A stretch of 64,000 nucleotides of DNA, taken from contig SUWJ01000002.1 in assembly GCA_015061545.1 (NCBI GenBank), positions 1 through 64,000 of the forward strand, in the 5' to 3' direction. The stretch is from Lentisphaerota bacterium. GTDB taxonomy: Bacteria; Verrucomicrobiota; Lentisphaeria; Victivallales; Victivallaceae. The stretch's first letter is position 1. Each line of letters opens with the position of its first letter. The position numbers and the translations under genes were made by a program. The notes under the pieces are model-generated. The model did no database searches. It saw nothing but the letters and a program-made list of their open reading frames with translations, and was not told the origin of the DNA. This document shows positions 43,601 through 51,997 of this stretch, piece after piece.

Positions 43601-44114
43601 GGTGTTCCAGCGCCATCATACGCACCCGCTGGGGAAACATCCCGTTCAGCTGCATCGGCAGCGTACCGGTAAACTCTTTAACAGCGCTGGCGCGTCCCTG
43701 ACGGGCAGTAAAATTCTTCTGCCCCATAAAATTTTTATTTACTTTGAAAGAATACTCAAAAGTATCGTCCGTCCATTGCCCTGCCTGATAGTCGAACTGC
43801 ACGGAAAATTCCACCCTTTTGCCGTCTGCGCTGATCACCGCTTCCTGACGGAAACGGTGATCTTTGCTGTCGAGCCAGACATTGTAAACCGTGCTGCCGT
43901 CCGCCGCAGGAACAGCGGATCTTTTTAATTGGCCGGCGGTAAAAACCGCCTCGCCGTTACGGCGGAAAAAGCTGCCGTTTATCACCTCCTGCCCACGGAA
44001 ACTCACCTGCAAAGCGCCATCGTTTTTCACCTGCAAAGTAAAATCCCCGTTATCGGCAGGCAGCAAATTGACCGCCAGAAGCCCCCAAAGCAGCGCACAA
44101 ACCGTCTTTTTCAT
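40662..44114 (-). CDS. secreted GH42-like glycoside hydrolase, paralogue C
   Basis: The protein has 1150 residues. The ATG at 44114 has GAGGAG 9 bases upstream; a GTG six bases earlier is too close. It starts with a signal peptide (MKKTVCALLWGLLAVNLLPA). The architecture is that of the two paralogues at 2854-9642. After an N-terminal beta domain and a CBM-like module, the barrel has IDGMMIDEV (candidate acid/base E612) and CGCGVCREEF, the GH42-like cysteine cluster. A Rossmann-like trimerisation domain (YVRNGGHLVISGH) and a C-terminal beta domain follow. Sequence identity is clearly lower, so the duplication is older. It stands alone here, with its own terminator. Confidence 0.74.
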   Translation of the reverse strand: MKKTVCALLWGLLAVNLLPADNGDFTLQVKNDGALQVSFRGQEVINGSFFRRNGEAVFTAGQLKRSAVPAADGSTVYNVWLDSKDHRFRQEAVISADGKRVEFSVQFDYQAGQWTDDTFEYSFKVNKNFMGQKNFTARQGRASAVKEFTGTLPMQLNGMFPQRVRMMALEHPVGGLIFDFDPHGAPAGYDVGSMRGLWDLRGSQDGSGDFEFFIARPIPHFGFNTTAKVVLTAGGMKEYNQYHARKSYAYNDILPAQKLYSFGAAQVGKRYTVMDLKKSDGKGDGWLDPADGRVFTNNEPGAFYSAVGGSRKARFYLGGLEPGFYFITANIGNRCGRQNNTLLKVNGQVLVDNVSVEKNRGTSITRVFKLEKGSAEITLEGDWQLSGLGVQQLMSLYEDFSLERGFWYTEGFEPGVIMSSEEFKTPAQFNIGRCDFTLPELDEPFAPKPLEYAVEMPAQPEKMDWRYNAVIGDMGPANQGSFREFDAPGLVEKRLDEMKKDRINMVIVNGLLSRHTYPAQQSHVQSMIKRMAQAGHERGMKLFDHIDYTLLWNRVAGFRVAAKDAAYLARELSTMLPTTDYCPNQPQRNAAFRKYLLGYILDTNIDGMMIDEVCYPGFDFCGCGVCREEFFRDTAVHYPVNELAGDLPPSRHKASGTELDKLFRTWRAKRVGDWWVDTRRAIQQSRGDFSFFCYTTHYGLTDGWAYNRGGADLLQVGRAVDFLGTEIMSRNVWAASRAVSVLRKCKNMYRLEYGGPIFGLVYSLNSWDVSYYGWAMNNMNAQVTWAAPLHCPAGKSNYYEFGDRNMDLKNAVNYADTAFIFSSQSRNNGILMNYIQETFGTAQVLDAMHVSFDIISDISLTAQRLGNYKLVFAPACGAISDEQVELLKNYVRNGGHLVISGHTGCANALGVARSQWPFADMLGFERNWRGVTVREFAFNGKKNQQPVNRVFGFLPKGNVPAQPSPVEFTVGNKTYAGIYQQKYGKGTVYCLPFAAGQAVFMPEVSAAKKMNFKHDQALEAAFRSLLQLAIDQADAGVWQCSAPDKVHTSLYKIKNSNLLYAHFLNGSGSNFNYGDTIPVGVPEGGFPQLKEDITFELKDRVITRAEAASPDFEGWKELRVEAVKAINGSRITLPKELLKVYTIVKLTAAE

Positions 44115-44269
44115 TCCCACTTACTCCTCTGTTATTTATTAAGCCCTGATCTCAATAAGGGTCAGTACTTGAGTAGAGGAAAGGCTCTTTCCCCCTCCTC
44201 AACTTGTCACGGCGTATCCCGCCAAGCGAAGACGGAACTCCATCCCCCCTTTTTCCCAAACCCTTTCCC

Positions 44270-44306
44270 GGCACTTTTCTTTTTATGACACAAAAAGAAA
44301 AGTGCC
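44270..44306. repeat. perfect 15-bp hairpin
   Basis: GGCACTTTTCTTTTT pairs perfectly with AAAAAGAAAAGTGCC around the loop ATGACAC. It lies in the 292-base gap between the MetF-like gene (stop at 44407) and paralogue C. It could be a REP-like element or terminate leftward transcription of the MetF-like gene. Nothing else was seen in the gap. Confidence 0.7.
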
Positions 44307-44406
44307 CTTCAAGTATGGAAAACATATATTGATATTATTTTTAATCTTATTATCAACCAATGTTGGAAACAGAGCGTAAAATAAGCTCTTATGCTGTTGA
44401 TACAAC

Positions 44407-45837
44407 TTATTCAGCGGTACCTTCCAGCAGATATGCCTCGCCGCGGCGCTGCGCCTCCTGCCAGATATTCAGATGCACACAGCTGCCGCCGCCGGCAATA
44501 CACGCGCCATCGTCGCGCAACTCACCGCAAGGGCCTTCGCACATTTGTTTGGGACAAAGCCGCGGACAGTAAAACTGTGTTTGCGGCAGCCGACACTCTC
44601 CGCAGCCGCGGCAGCCCGCCAGCAGCTTCTTCCAGTACACCCGCTCCCGCGAAGGCTGTTTATCCGCTTCCGGAAAAAGGAACCGCCGTGCCGAACTGCT
44701 GAAGCGCTCCCAGCAATTTTGCGCAGGCAAAGTGTAGGCAGCCATCTGCGGCAGCGCGGCTTCTTCAGAATGATTTTCCAACAACTTTTCAAACAGATAA
44801 AACTGCTGATCCGATGGCGCCATATCCGACCGCGCCATATAAAATTTATACTCTTCCACCCATTGCCCGAAAGAGGTAAACTCCTTGAATGCCCGATGGA
44901 TCCGTTTGATGGCAATTTGCATCTTTTCCGGTGTATCCGCCCCCGCGATCTGGATACCGCTGAAGCCCGCCAGTTTGCACCCCACCGCCTGCAGTTCCAG
45001 CCGACGGTACTGTGCGGCTTCAAACTGACTCTCCGAAAAACGCAGTTCCTTGTTCAGAATCGCCCGGAAATCATCCGTCATATTGATCCCGGGCAATTTG
45101 CCCAGCGTGATTTTATCCACCTTATCCGGCGTAAGCAGCATCAATCTGGCGATCAACGGATTGTGGATCCCCCGCCGGGTCAGATATGTCCGCAGCGCAT
45201 CCAGCTGCGCCATATCGAATCCCGCCTGAGTAACGGCAAATTCCGCCCCGCGATTGAATTTTTTCACCAGTTTGGCGATCGAACTGTAAAGCGCAGGTGC
45301 CGAATAGTAGTGAGCGTTGACTCCCGCCCCCGCAAAAAAGAGTTCATTGTCGGTAAATTCTCGCAGCATCTGCAAGGCTGCGGTGCTTTCGGTAAAACTT
45401 TTTTTGCGCAGTTCATGATGATTTTCGCCCTGGACAGCGCCGGAAACCAAAACCAGATTGGCAAGATTCAAACTGTGTGCCGCTGCCAACATTCCGCGCA
45501 TACCGTCTGCATCGGTATTGCGCCCCGAAAGATAGACCAAATGGGAATTACGGCTCTTTTCCGGCAGCAGCGCAGCGTAATCGACTGCCCGGCGGGATTT
45601 ATCCGAACCGTAACGGTCGGTCAACGCCAGCGCGCAGGGCAGTTCGGTGATTTCCAACGCGGTTTTCTCCAGCCGCCGCAGCTTTTCGGCAGCTTCGCAA
45701 TCCGCCAGCTCCATACCCGGAGCGGCGTGTTCAAAAAGCACCGTAAAGATACCGTTTTCCAGACATTGCCGAAAACGGTTGCCCGAAGGAGCATCAAAAT
45801 TCATCTTCAGTTGAATACCGCCTGTAGCCTCTTGCAT
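44407..45837 (-). CDS. MetF-like protein fused to MTHFR C-terminal cysteine-rich domain
   Basis: The protein has 476 residues. The first ~300 resemble the methylenetetrahydrofolate reductase barrel (FEHAAPGMEL, NLVLVSGAVQGENHH, FAVTQAGFDMAQLDALR, GKLPGINMTDDF). The C-terminal ~110 residues are a cysteine-rich module (GCRGCGECRLP, YCPRLCPKQMCEGPCGELRD) matching the MTHFR_C domain, which probably binds iron-sulphur or zinc. Such fusions occur in anaerobes and likely act in one-carbon metabolism with ferredoxin-type donors. Neither candidate start (45837 or 45804) has a strong ribosome binding site. It stands alone, divergent from the FtsQ-like gene. Confidence 0.78.
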   Translation of the reverse strand: MQEATGGIQLKMNFDAPSGNRFRQCLENGIFTVLFEHAAPGMELADCEAAEKLRRLEKTALEITELPCALALTDRYGSDKSRRAVDYAALLPEKSRNSHLVYLSGRNTDADGMRGMLAAAHSLNLANLVLVSGAVQGENHHELRKKSFTESTAALQMLREFTDNELFFAGAGVNAHYYSAPALYSSIAKLVKKFNRGAEFAVTQAGFDMAQLDALRTYLTRRGIHNPLIARLMLLTPDKVDKITLGKLPGINMTDDFRAILNKELRFSESQFEAAQYRRLELQAVGCKLAGFSGIQIAGADTPEKMQIAIKRIHRAFKEFTSFGQWVEEYKFYMARSDMAPSDQQFYLFEKLLENHSEEAALPQMAAYTLPAQNCWERFSSSARRFLFPEADKQPSRERVYWKKLLAGCRGCGECRLPQTQFYCPRLCPKQMCEGPCGELRDDGACIAGGGSCVHLNIWQEAQRRGEAYLLEGTAE

Positions 45838-46055
45838 TTATTACCGCACCACTTATTTTTATTGAGTCACCCAATCATTGATTGATAATTTAGCACGGAA
45901 AAAAGATGATTCAACCGGCAATAGAAATATATTCTGCAAAAAAATCATATTTTTATGATTTAACGCTTTTAAAAATTCCGATGGCAGGTTATATTACCTC
46001 TCTGTTGCAAGTAAATTTTTCATTGTTGTTCTTATTCAGGATAAAGTATCACATT

Positions 46056-46898
46056 ATGGCAGGAGCAGTCCGTAAAAGCAAAAATCAGAACGCTGCGGTC
46101 AATTCCCCCGCGGCGGTGCAGGAACGTAAAAAACTGCGCCGCGGAATCATATTGCTGCTCAGTTTGGCGGTAGTTCTGCTGCTTGCAGCACTGCTTTTCC
46201 ATTGGCTGCACCGCTGCTGGTTTGAAAAAAACATCCGCTTTACCGTTCGGGAAATCGCCATCGAGAGCAACGGCTTTTGGGGAACATCTGCCGAAACCAA
46301 ACTTGCCTTGATCAGCAAACTCAACATAAATATCGGCAAAAACAATATTTTTGAGCTGGATCTTAAAAAAATGCGCCTCGATTTGCGCAGCTTTGCCAAC
46401 GTTGCCGATGCCCAGCTGGAAATCAAGCTGCCCGATCAGCTCCATATCGCTATTGAAGAACGGATCCCCCGGGCGGTGATCGGCAGCAGCAGTTTTCATC
46501 GGGTGGCGGATGCCAACGGGGTAATAATGGATTCGCGCCAATGTATGAAGCACTCTGATTTGCCGTCGATCATCGGTTTGCAGACGCCGCAGCAGGAGAT
46601 AAAACCGGGAGTCATGCTCCGCGAACTGCATCCTGCCATGGCGCTGCTTATGGCAATGGAGCGTTTCCCCGTTTTCAAAGCCGAAGTAATCAAAATCGGC
46701 CGCAACAACGAACTGGTGCTTACGCTCAAATATCTCCGGCACAACCGCCAGTTGACCTACTACGTTACGATGCCGGCGGGCGATTTTCCGCAACAGCTGA
46801 CGATTTTAAGTTCGGTGATCGAAGAAGCGCTCCGCCAGCGCAACACGATGAACGTGTTGAATATGAGCTTTGAAGGCAAAGTTGTATTCTCCCGCTGA
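46056..46898 (+). CDS. FtsQ-like cell-division protein
   Basis: The protein has about 280 residues from ATG 46056. The frame opens at 45906, but that extension is AT-rich and unlike the family. A basic cytoplasmic tail (RKSKNQ...RKKLRRG) precedes one transmembrane helix (IILLLSLAVVLLLAALLF). A POTRA-like domain follows (FTVREIAIESNGFWG; IFELDLKKMRLDLRSFANV; EIKLPDQLHIAIEERIPRA), then an FtsQ-type beta domain (VADANGVIMDS). Topology and order fit FtsQ, which links the divisome to FtsBL. It is not next to other division genes, which lowers certainty. Confidence 0.65.
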   Translation: MAGAVRKSKNQNAAVNSPAAVQERKKLRRGIILLLSLAVVLLLAALLFHWLHRCWFEKNIRFTVREIAIESNGFWGTSAETKLALISKLNINIGKNNIFELDLKKMRLDLRSFANVADAQLEIKLPDQLHIAIEERIPRAVIGSSSFHRVADANGVIMDSRQCMKHSDLPSIIGLQTPQQEIKPGVMLRELHPAMALLMAMERFPVFKAEVIKIGRNNELVLTLKYLRHNRQLTYYVTMPAGDFPQQLTILSSVIEEALRQRNTMNVLNMSFEGKVVFSR

Positions 46899-46973
46899 AT
46901 ATACTCTTTCCACCTGCGTTCCCCGCAAGCAGACCGCATTCTCAACGGGCAATTCGCATCAATATTTATGCTT

Positions 46974-47008
46974 AAAAAAAGGACCGCTGCAATTTCTTGC
47001 AGCAGTCC
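46974..47008 (-). terminator. intrinsic terminator of the DegT/StrS aminotransferase gene
   Basis: The 12-bp stem GGACCGCTGCAA/TTGCAGCAGTCC has a 4-base loop and seven T residues on the minus strand. It starts 25 bases after the aminotransferase stop. The single mismatch is a G-U pair on that strand. Confidence 0.85.
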
Positions 47009-47033
47009 TGATTTTTTTGCAGCTTCAAGCAGC

Positions 47034-48293
47034 TTACTTCATGTAGGCTGCGGCGACCTTCTTGAAGGCGTCGATCATAGCCTGAGTATGCTCTTCGGTA
47101 TAAACCGGGTGAGTGAAGAAGCTGATGGTGCGGTCGGTCATCCAGTTCGCCATCTTGCAGTTGAACTTGGTGTAGTCGATGTTGCGCGAACGCGGATCGT
47201 TGAACGGATAACCGGCAACGCCGAAGCCCTTGCGGTCGGTGTAAGCCTGTTCCTTGTACATTTCGGGCCACAGCACGCTGTAAACCGGCACGCCTTCGGC
47301 AGCAACCGCCTTGATGAAGTCGGCAACCGAAACGGTCAGCTTATCGGTATCCAGCACGAAGGGAGCCCACCAGAAGGAGTTCTGGCGCTCTTCGGTATCC
47401 ACGGGGCAGTATTTGACCAGCGGGTGATCCTTGAGCTGAGCGATCAGCATCTTACCGTTGCGGATACGGGCGGGCAGGTTCCAGGAATCAAAGCGTTCCA
47501 ATTCCATCAAACCGATCATGCTCTGGATTTCGGTCATACGGAAGTTGAAGCCCACGCGACGGTGGATGTAAAGCTGTTTGCCTTCCATTTCCAGCAAGTT
47601 GAGCTTGGCTTTGACATCGTAACCATGATCGCGGAAAGAACGGCATTCCCACGCCAGATCTTCGTCGTTGGTCACGACCATACCGCCTTCACCACCGGTG
47701 GTGAAGTGCTTGCTCTGGCAGAAGCTGAAGCAGCCGACGTTACCGATGGTACCGGCCTTCTTGCCTTTGTAAACACCGCCGAAGCACTGGGCGCAGTCTT
47801 CGACCACATACAGATTGTGCTTCTTGGCAATTTCCATGATCGGATCCATATCCGCAACCATACCGTAGAGGTGAACCACCACGATCGCCTTGGTGCGTTC
47901 GGTGATTGCCGCTTCGATCTTGGTGGGGTCGATCAAGTGGTCGGTCGCCACGTCAACAAAAACAGGCAGAGCACCGGCCTGCAGCGCGCAGAAGCTCGAA
48001 GCAATAAAGCTGTAAGAGGTGCAGATAACTTCATCGCCGGGGCCGACACCCAGACTGGCAAGCGCCGTATGCAGTGCGCAAGTACCGTTGGCAACGCTGA
48101 TTGCGTGATCCACGCCCAGCCATTTCGCCCAGGCTTTTTCAAATTCCATACCGACCTTACCGGTCCAGTAGTTCACTTTGCCGCTCTTGAGGATATCAAC
48201 GACCTTGTCATAGACTTTTTCGTTGAAGCTCGGCCACATGGGAAAAGCACCATTGAAGGTCTTTTCGCCGCCGTCGATCGCCAGTTTACTCAT
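47034..48293 (-). CDS. DegT/DnrJ/EryC1/StrS-family aminotransferase
   Basis: This 419-residue PLP enzyme has the family motifs VNYWTGKVGMEFEKAWAKW, ANGTCALHTALASLGVG, VVEDCAQCFGGVYKGKKAG and CQSKHFTTGGEGGMV, with K195 as the cofactor lysine. Family members aminate keto sugars for surface polysaccharides, or ketocyclitols. Its closest feel is to AHBA-synthase or inosose-aminotransferase types, not the nucleotide-sugar enzymes, but this is uncertain. The codon choice is unusually uniform compared with neighbours, suggesting high expression. AAAGGAA precedes the start. It has its own terminator. Confidence 0.88.
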   Translation of the reverse strand: MSKLAIDGGEKTFNGAFPMWPSFNEKVYDKVVDILKSGKVNYWTGKVGMEFEKAWAKWLGVDHAISVANGTCALHTALASLGVGPGDEVICTSYSFIASSFCALQAGALPVFVDVATDHLIDPTKIEAAITERTKAIVVVHLYGMVADMDPIMEIAKKHNLYVVEDCAQCFGGVYKGKKAGTIGNVGCFSFCQSKHFTTGGEGGMVVTNDEDLAWECRSFRDHGYDVKAKLNLLEMEGKQLYIHRRVGFNFRMTEIQSMIGLMELERFDSWNLPARIRNGKMLIAQLKDHPLVKYCPVDTEERQNSFWWAPFVLDTDKLTVSVADFIKAVAAEGVPVYSVLWPEMYKEQAYTDRKGFGVAGYPFNDPRSRNIDYTKFNCKMANWMTDRTISFFTHPVYTEEHTQAMIDAFKKVAAAYMK

Positions 48294-48518
48294 TTTTCAA
48301 TTCCTTTCATTAACGATAATTTGCCGGATCGCCCGACACCTTATTGCGATTTTTATAAAAATACTGCCTGAATACGCTTTTCGCAAATATTTTGCTTTGT
48401 TTAATTTGCGTTTTTAATTGTAAAAAATTCCGATAAGCGCATCTTTTCCGCCGGAGATCAACTCAATATCGCCGCCAACAGCTTGTAAGTATTGCAGACA
48501 AACTCCACTTAATGTGTT

Positions 48519-49112
48519 TCATTTCCCGGCGCTTTGTTTATCCATCAAACGCGCTTTGTTCCGCAGCGTATTCAACACGCCGGACGGATATTTATAAAGC
48601 GTATTCAGCGCTTCAACTATGTCGTAAGCGCTTTTGATCTTGATTTTCGGCAGTTTTTCCCCGATATCTACAATGCTGCCGTCGCCCAGCAGCGCCAGAT
48701 GATGCCGCGATGCAGGTTTGCTGCAAATCAACACCACCTTGGGGCTGCTTTCAATGAGTTTGCGGTCGAAATTCCCGAAATAAAGATAAGGGTTGGTCGT
48801 TTCGTTCAAATCCGCCAGTTTTTTAGTTTTTTTGCCCCGGTAATCCTCGCAATAAAAATTAGTCGGCGCAATACCCAGCGCAAAAAGTTTCTTCAGCCCC
48901 GCAAAGTTATTGCCTGCGGGGTAAGCGCCCTGATTGTTTTTGGCGTAAAGATTCAGATAATTGTACAGATTCTGCAAATTCTGCAAACAGACCGTTTCCT
49001 GCTTCTTCTGCCGCATATACAGCGTTTTGCGATCCGCTGCCGCCAGATCGGTAAATACCGCCTGCCCGGTCAGCAATGCTGCCAGCAGCACCAACCACTT
49101 TTTCGACATCAC
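48519..49112 (-). CDS. secreted protein with pseudopilin-like globular segment
   Basis: The protein has 197 residues. The GTG at 49112 is 7 bases from AAGGAG, and an ATG one codon later is the alternative. A Sec-type signal (KKWLVLLAALLTGQAVFT) replaces the prepilin leader. The next part (CLQNLQNLYNYLNLYAKNNQ, then GAYPAG, FYCEDYRGKK) resembles the segment right after the N-terminal helix in the pseudopilins at 11123 and 35375. The C-terminal half has a LALLGDGSIVDIGEKLP strand pair reminiscent of the DG motif. No named family. The gene lies 16 bases after the heptose kinase stop and may be co-transcribed with it. Confidence 0.7.
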   Translation of the reverse strand: MMSKKWLVLLAALLTGQAVFTDLAAADRKTLYMRQKKQETVCLQNLQNLYNYLNLYAKNNQGAYPAGNNFAGLKKLFALGIAPTNFYCEDYRGKKTKKLADLNETTNPYLYFGNFDRKLIESSPKVVLICSKPASRHHLALLGDGSIVDIGEKLPKIKIKSAYDIVEALNTLYKYPSGVLNTLRNKARLMDKQSAGK

Positions 49113-49128
49113 TGATCAACTCCTTTTT

Positions 49129-50142
49129 TCAGGGTTTTTCCGCCATCGCCGCCAACAGCTCCTCAGCGCTTACTGTGGCAGTTCCCAGCTGGGCAACCAC
49201 TACACCTGCTGCGTAATTTGCCAGTTCAGCCGCTTCCCGGGCGCCCGCTCCGGATGCCAATGCCAATGCAGCAGCAGCAACTACGGTATCGCCCGCCCCG
49301 GAAACGTCGTAAACCTCTCTTGCCCGTGTGGGGATAACGGTTCCGTTTTCCTTATCATCGAACAGCGCCATACCTTGCGCCGCCAGCGAAATCAACAGAT
49401 GTTTGACCTGCCATTTACTGCTGATGATCCGCGCCACCTGCTTCAAACTCTCGTCTTCGCTGGCGCTGCCCTGCTGCGGAGTCAACGGCACATTAGCCAT
49501 GGCGAAGGCCTCGGCACGATTGGGCTTCATAGCAGTCAACCCTTTAAGGTACATCGGGTTGCGCGGATTGGGATCCAGCACTGTTATCACCCCCAATGTA
49601 TTGGCAAAGTCCACCAGCTCCTGGGCCATAGCTTCGCAGAACAGCCCTTTGGCATAATCTTCGAGGATCAGCGCCTGAACCTGACCGCCGCGCAAGTGAT
49701 TTTTGATCTTTTCCAGCAGTTCCTGCCGCAGTTCTGCCCCCGCAGGAGCAGGATTTTCGTAGTCGATACGCAACAGCTGCTGACTGCCGGCTATGACCCG
49801 TTCCTTACGGATGGACGGGCGCTGGCAATCGGTCAGCACCCCAACCGGATCAATGCCGTATTCCCGCAACATTCCGCGGATGAGTTCGCCGTTGCTGTCG
49901 TTACCCACCAGACCGAAGGCATCCACCTTGCCGCCCAGCGTGACGATGTTGCGCATTACATTGGCAGCACCGCCCAGACAGCAGCTGGTTTTGCTGACCT
50001 GTACCACGGGAACCGGAGCTTCGGGCGAAATCCGTTCGACGCTGCCCCAGACGTAGCTGTCGATCATCAAATCCCCGACCACCGCGATTCGGCACTCAGG
50101 AAATTTTTTCAATATTTCAGTTAAATTTTGATTTTTCATCAT
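49129..50142 (-). CDS. hldA: D-glycero-D-manno-heptose 7-phosphate kinase (PfkB family)
   Basis: This 337-residue kinase corresponds to the first domain of HldE/RfaE. Recognised segments are VVGDLMIDSYVWGSVERISP, EAPVPVVQV, CCLGGAANVMRNI, ILEDYAKGLF and the catalytic VSGAGDTVVAA anion-hole motif. It phosphorylates heptose 7-phosphate at C1 in the ADP-heptose pathway for lipopolysaccharide inner core. The separate adenylyltransferase domain is absent, so a stand-alone HldC is expected elsewhere. The gap upstream (50143-50456) has no gene and no clear promoter. Confidence 0.88.
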   Translation of the reverse strand: MMKNQNLTEILKKFPECRIAVVGDLMIDSYVWGSVERISPEAPVPVVQVSKTSCCLGGAANVMRNIVTLGGKVDAFGLVGNDSNGELIRGMLREYGIDPVGVLTDCQRPSIRKERVIAGSQQLLRIDYENPAPAGAELRQELLEKIKNHLRGGQVQALILEDYAKGLFCEAMAQELVDFANTLGVITVLDPNPRNPMYLKGLTAMKPNRAEAFAMANVPLTPQQGSASEDESLKQVARIISSKWQVKHLLISLAAQGMALFDDKENGTVIPTRAREVYDVSGAGDTVVAAAALALASGAGAREAAELANYAAGVVVAQLGTATVSAEELLAAMAEKP

Positions 50143-50449
50143 CCTGGATCATGTTGTTTTCAGTTTCAGCGCAGAAGCTGAACAGCATTTCTGCAATTTT
50201 TATCTGCGCTCGTATAACACCGTTTCGGGTACTTTCTGCACAACGACAGGCATGATTTCCCCGATACCGGCACCCAATCATACCCCTTGCGGTGGCAGAT
50301 TGTCATGCCGCCTTGTCAAATATAGTACTGTTTTATCACTTCTGCAAATATTCATTGATTATTTTTCGGCATTATACAGCAACTATTCATGCACTTTTAT
50401 TCAAACAGCTCTGACGCAGCAGCTCCCGCACCTTATCTTATCCGCCCAT

Positions 50450-50487
50450 AAAAAAAGAGCCGCTGCAACGGTTTATTGCAACAGCTC
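50450..50487 (-). terminator. intrinsic terminator of dat-ddc
   Basis: The stem GAGCCGCTGCAA/TTGCAACAGCTC has a 7-base loop and seven T residues on the minus strand. Its two mismatches are G-U pairs on that strand. It lies 50 bases after the ddc stop. Confidence 0.85.
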
Positions 50488-50536
50488 TATAGATCTACTG
50501 CTTTGCCGCATGGCAAATACATACGGCGGAAAATTT

Positions 50537-51997
50537 TCAGCGCAGACTCAGGATCAACTGCAGAAGTTCATCCAGCTTCCCGTAAGTCAGCATCGGATTC
50601 AGCAGTGTAAACTTCAAACACACATGGCCGCGGCAGACGGTTTGACCGATCACCACTCCGCGCTTGTGCAGCAGCTCGCGCCGGATCCGCTTGTTGAGCG
50701 TATCGGCATCTTCTTTGCTGTCAGGAGCAGGCAGCAGCCGGAATACCACCGAGCTGATCTCAGGTTTGACAAAGACTTCCACAGATTTATCTGCCGCCAG
50801 CTGATTGTAGAAATATTCCGCATTATCAATACAGCGGGTGATGATTTCCGACCAGCCTGCTGCTCCGCGCATCCGGAAAGACATCCACACCTTCAGCGCA
50901 TCGAACCGCCGCGTGGTCTGCATGGATTTGTTGACCAGATTTATGTAGCCGTCTTCTTCATCTTCCTCGCGGTTGAGATAATCGGCGTGAATAGTCAACG
51001 CATCGAAGTTGCGCTTGTCTTTGATCAGCGACGCACTGCAGCTGATGGGCAGCATGAACATCTTGTGGAAATCCACCGTTATCGAATCGCAATCTGCCAG
51101 CCCCGCCACCCGATGAGCGTATTTTGCCGACATTATCACGCCGCTGCCGTAAGCAGCATCGGCATGAAGCCACATATTGTATTCATCGCAAAGTTTACGC
51201 AATTCCTGCATATTGTCTATGCTGCCGAAGTCGGTAGTCCCCACCGTTGCAACAACGCAGAACGGCAGATTGCCGGCGGCAACATCCGCTTTAATAAGCT
51301 CCCGCAGCGCGGCAATATCCATCTGCATAGCGTCGTTGACGGGAACTTTGACCACCGATTCGTAGCCCAGCCCCATCAAATGAGCGCTCTTTTCCATGGA
51401 AAAGTGGGCTATTTCGGAAGAATACATCCTGAACTTGCGGAAATTTTCCGGCAAACCTGATTTCTTTACATCCCACTTGAGGTGAGTATTGCAGAACCAA
51501 TCCCGCGCCAGCAGCAGCCCCGACAGATTGGACTGACTGCCGCCGGAAGTAAACACCCCGTCGGCAAGCGTTTCGTCGTAACCGTAAAGTTTGCACAGAT
51601 TGCGGATAACTTCCACCTCGATCTCAGTCGCGGCGGGCGATTGATCCCAGGAATCCATCGACTGATTGAAAGTGGCAATGATAAGTTCGGATGCGATCGA
51701 CTCCAACAGCGCCGGGCTGTGCAAATGCGCCATGTAATCCGTGGACATGGGCCGCAGCAGATTAGGCAGGATCCGATCCTTTACATCGGCAAGTATCCCC
51801 GCAAAATCGCAACCCTCAGCGGGCAGCAGTTCGTCGGTGTGCAATGCTTCACGCAGCGCGTAAGGCTCCATCCCCGCATAAGCGCGGGGGTGATCCATGG
51901 CTGCGGCGACCGCCCGGGCCGTCGCAGTCATAATATCAATATAAGCACTCTTATCCGCCGCATCGGGGGTCAGAAACAACTTATTTGACTGCATCAC
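50537..51997 (-). CDS. ddc: L-2,4-diaminobutyrate decarboxylase
   Basis: This 486-residue group II PLP decarboxylase has MAHLHSPALLESIASELI, GVFTSGGSQSNLSGLLLARD, VVATVGTTDFGSIDN, HADAAYGSG and the cofactor lysine K312 in TVDFHKMFMLP. Its pairing with a diaminobutyrate aminotransferase, with a 17-base overlap, identifies the substrate better than the sequence alone. It should decarboxylate L-2,4-diaminobutyrate to 1,3-diaminopropane. A related enzyme starts rhizobactin-type siderophore synthesis, but no such genes are nearby. Confidence 0.85.
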   Translation of the reverse strand: MMQSNKLFLTPDAADKSAYIDIMTATARAVAAAMDHPRAYAGMEPYALREALHTDELLPAEGCDFAGILADVKDRILPNLLRPMSTDYMAHLHSPALLESIASELIIATFNQSMDSWDQSPAATEIEVEVIRNLCKLYGYDETLADGVFTSGGSQSNLSGLLLARDWFCNTHLKWDVKKSGLPENFRKFRMYSSEIAHFSMEKSAHLMGLGYESVVKVPVNDAMQMDIAALRELIKADVAAGNLPFCVVATVGTTDFGSIDNMQELRKLCDEYNMWLHADAAYGSGVIMSAKYAHRVAGLADCDSITVDFHKMFMLPISCSASLIKDKRNFDALTIHADYLNREEDEEDGYINLVNKSMQTTRRFDALKVWMSFRMRGAAGWSEIITRCIDNAEYFYNQLAADKSVEVFVKPEISSVVFRLLPAPDSKEDADTLNKRIRRELLHKRGVVIGQTVCRGHVCLKFTLLNPMLTYGKLDELLQLILSLR

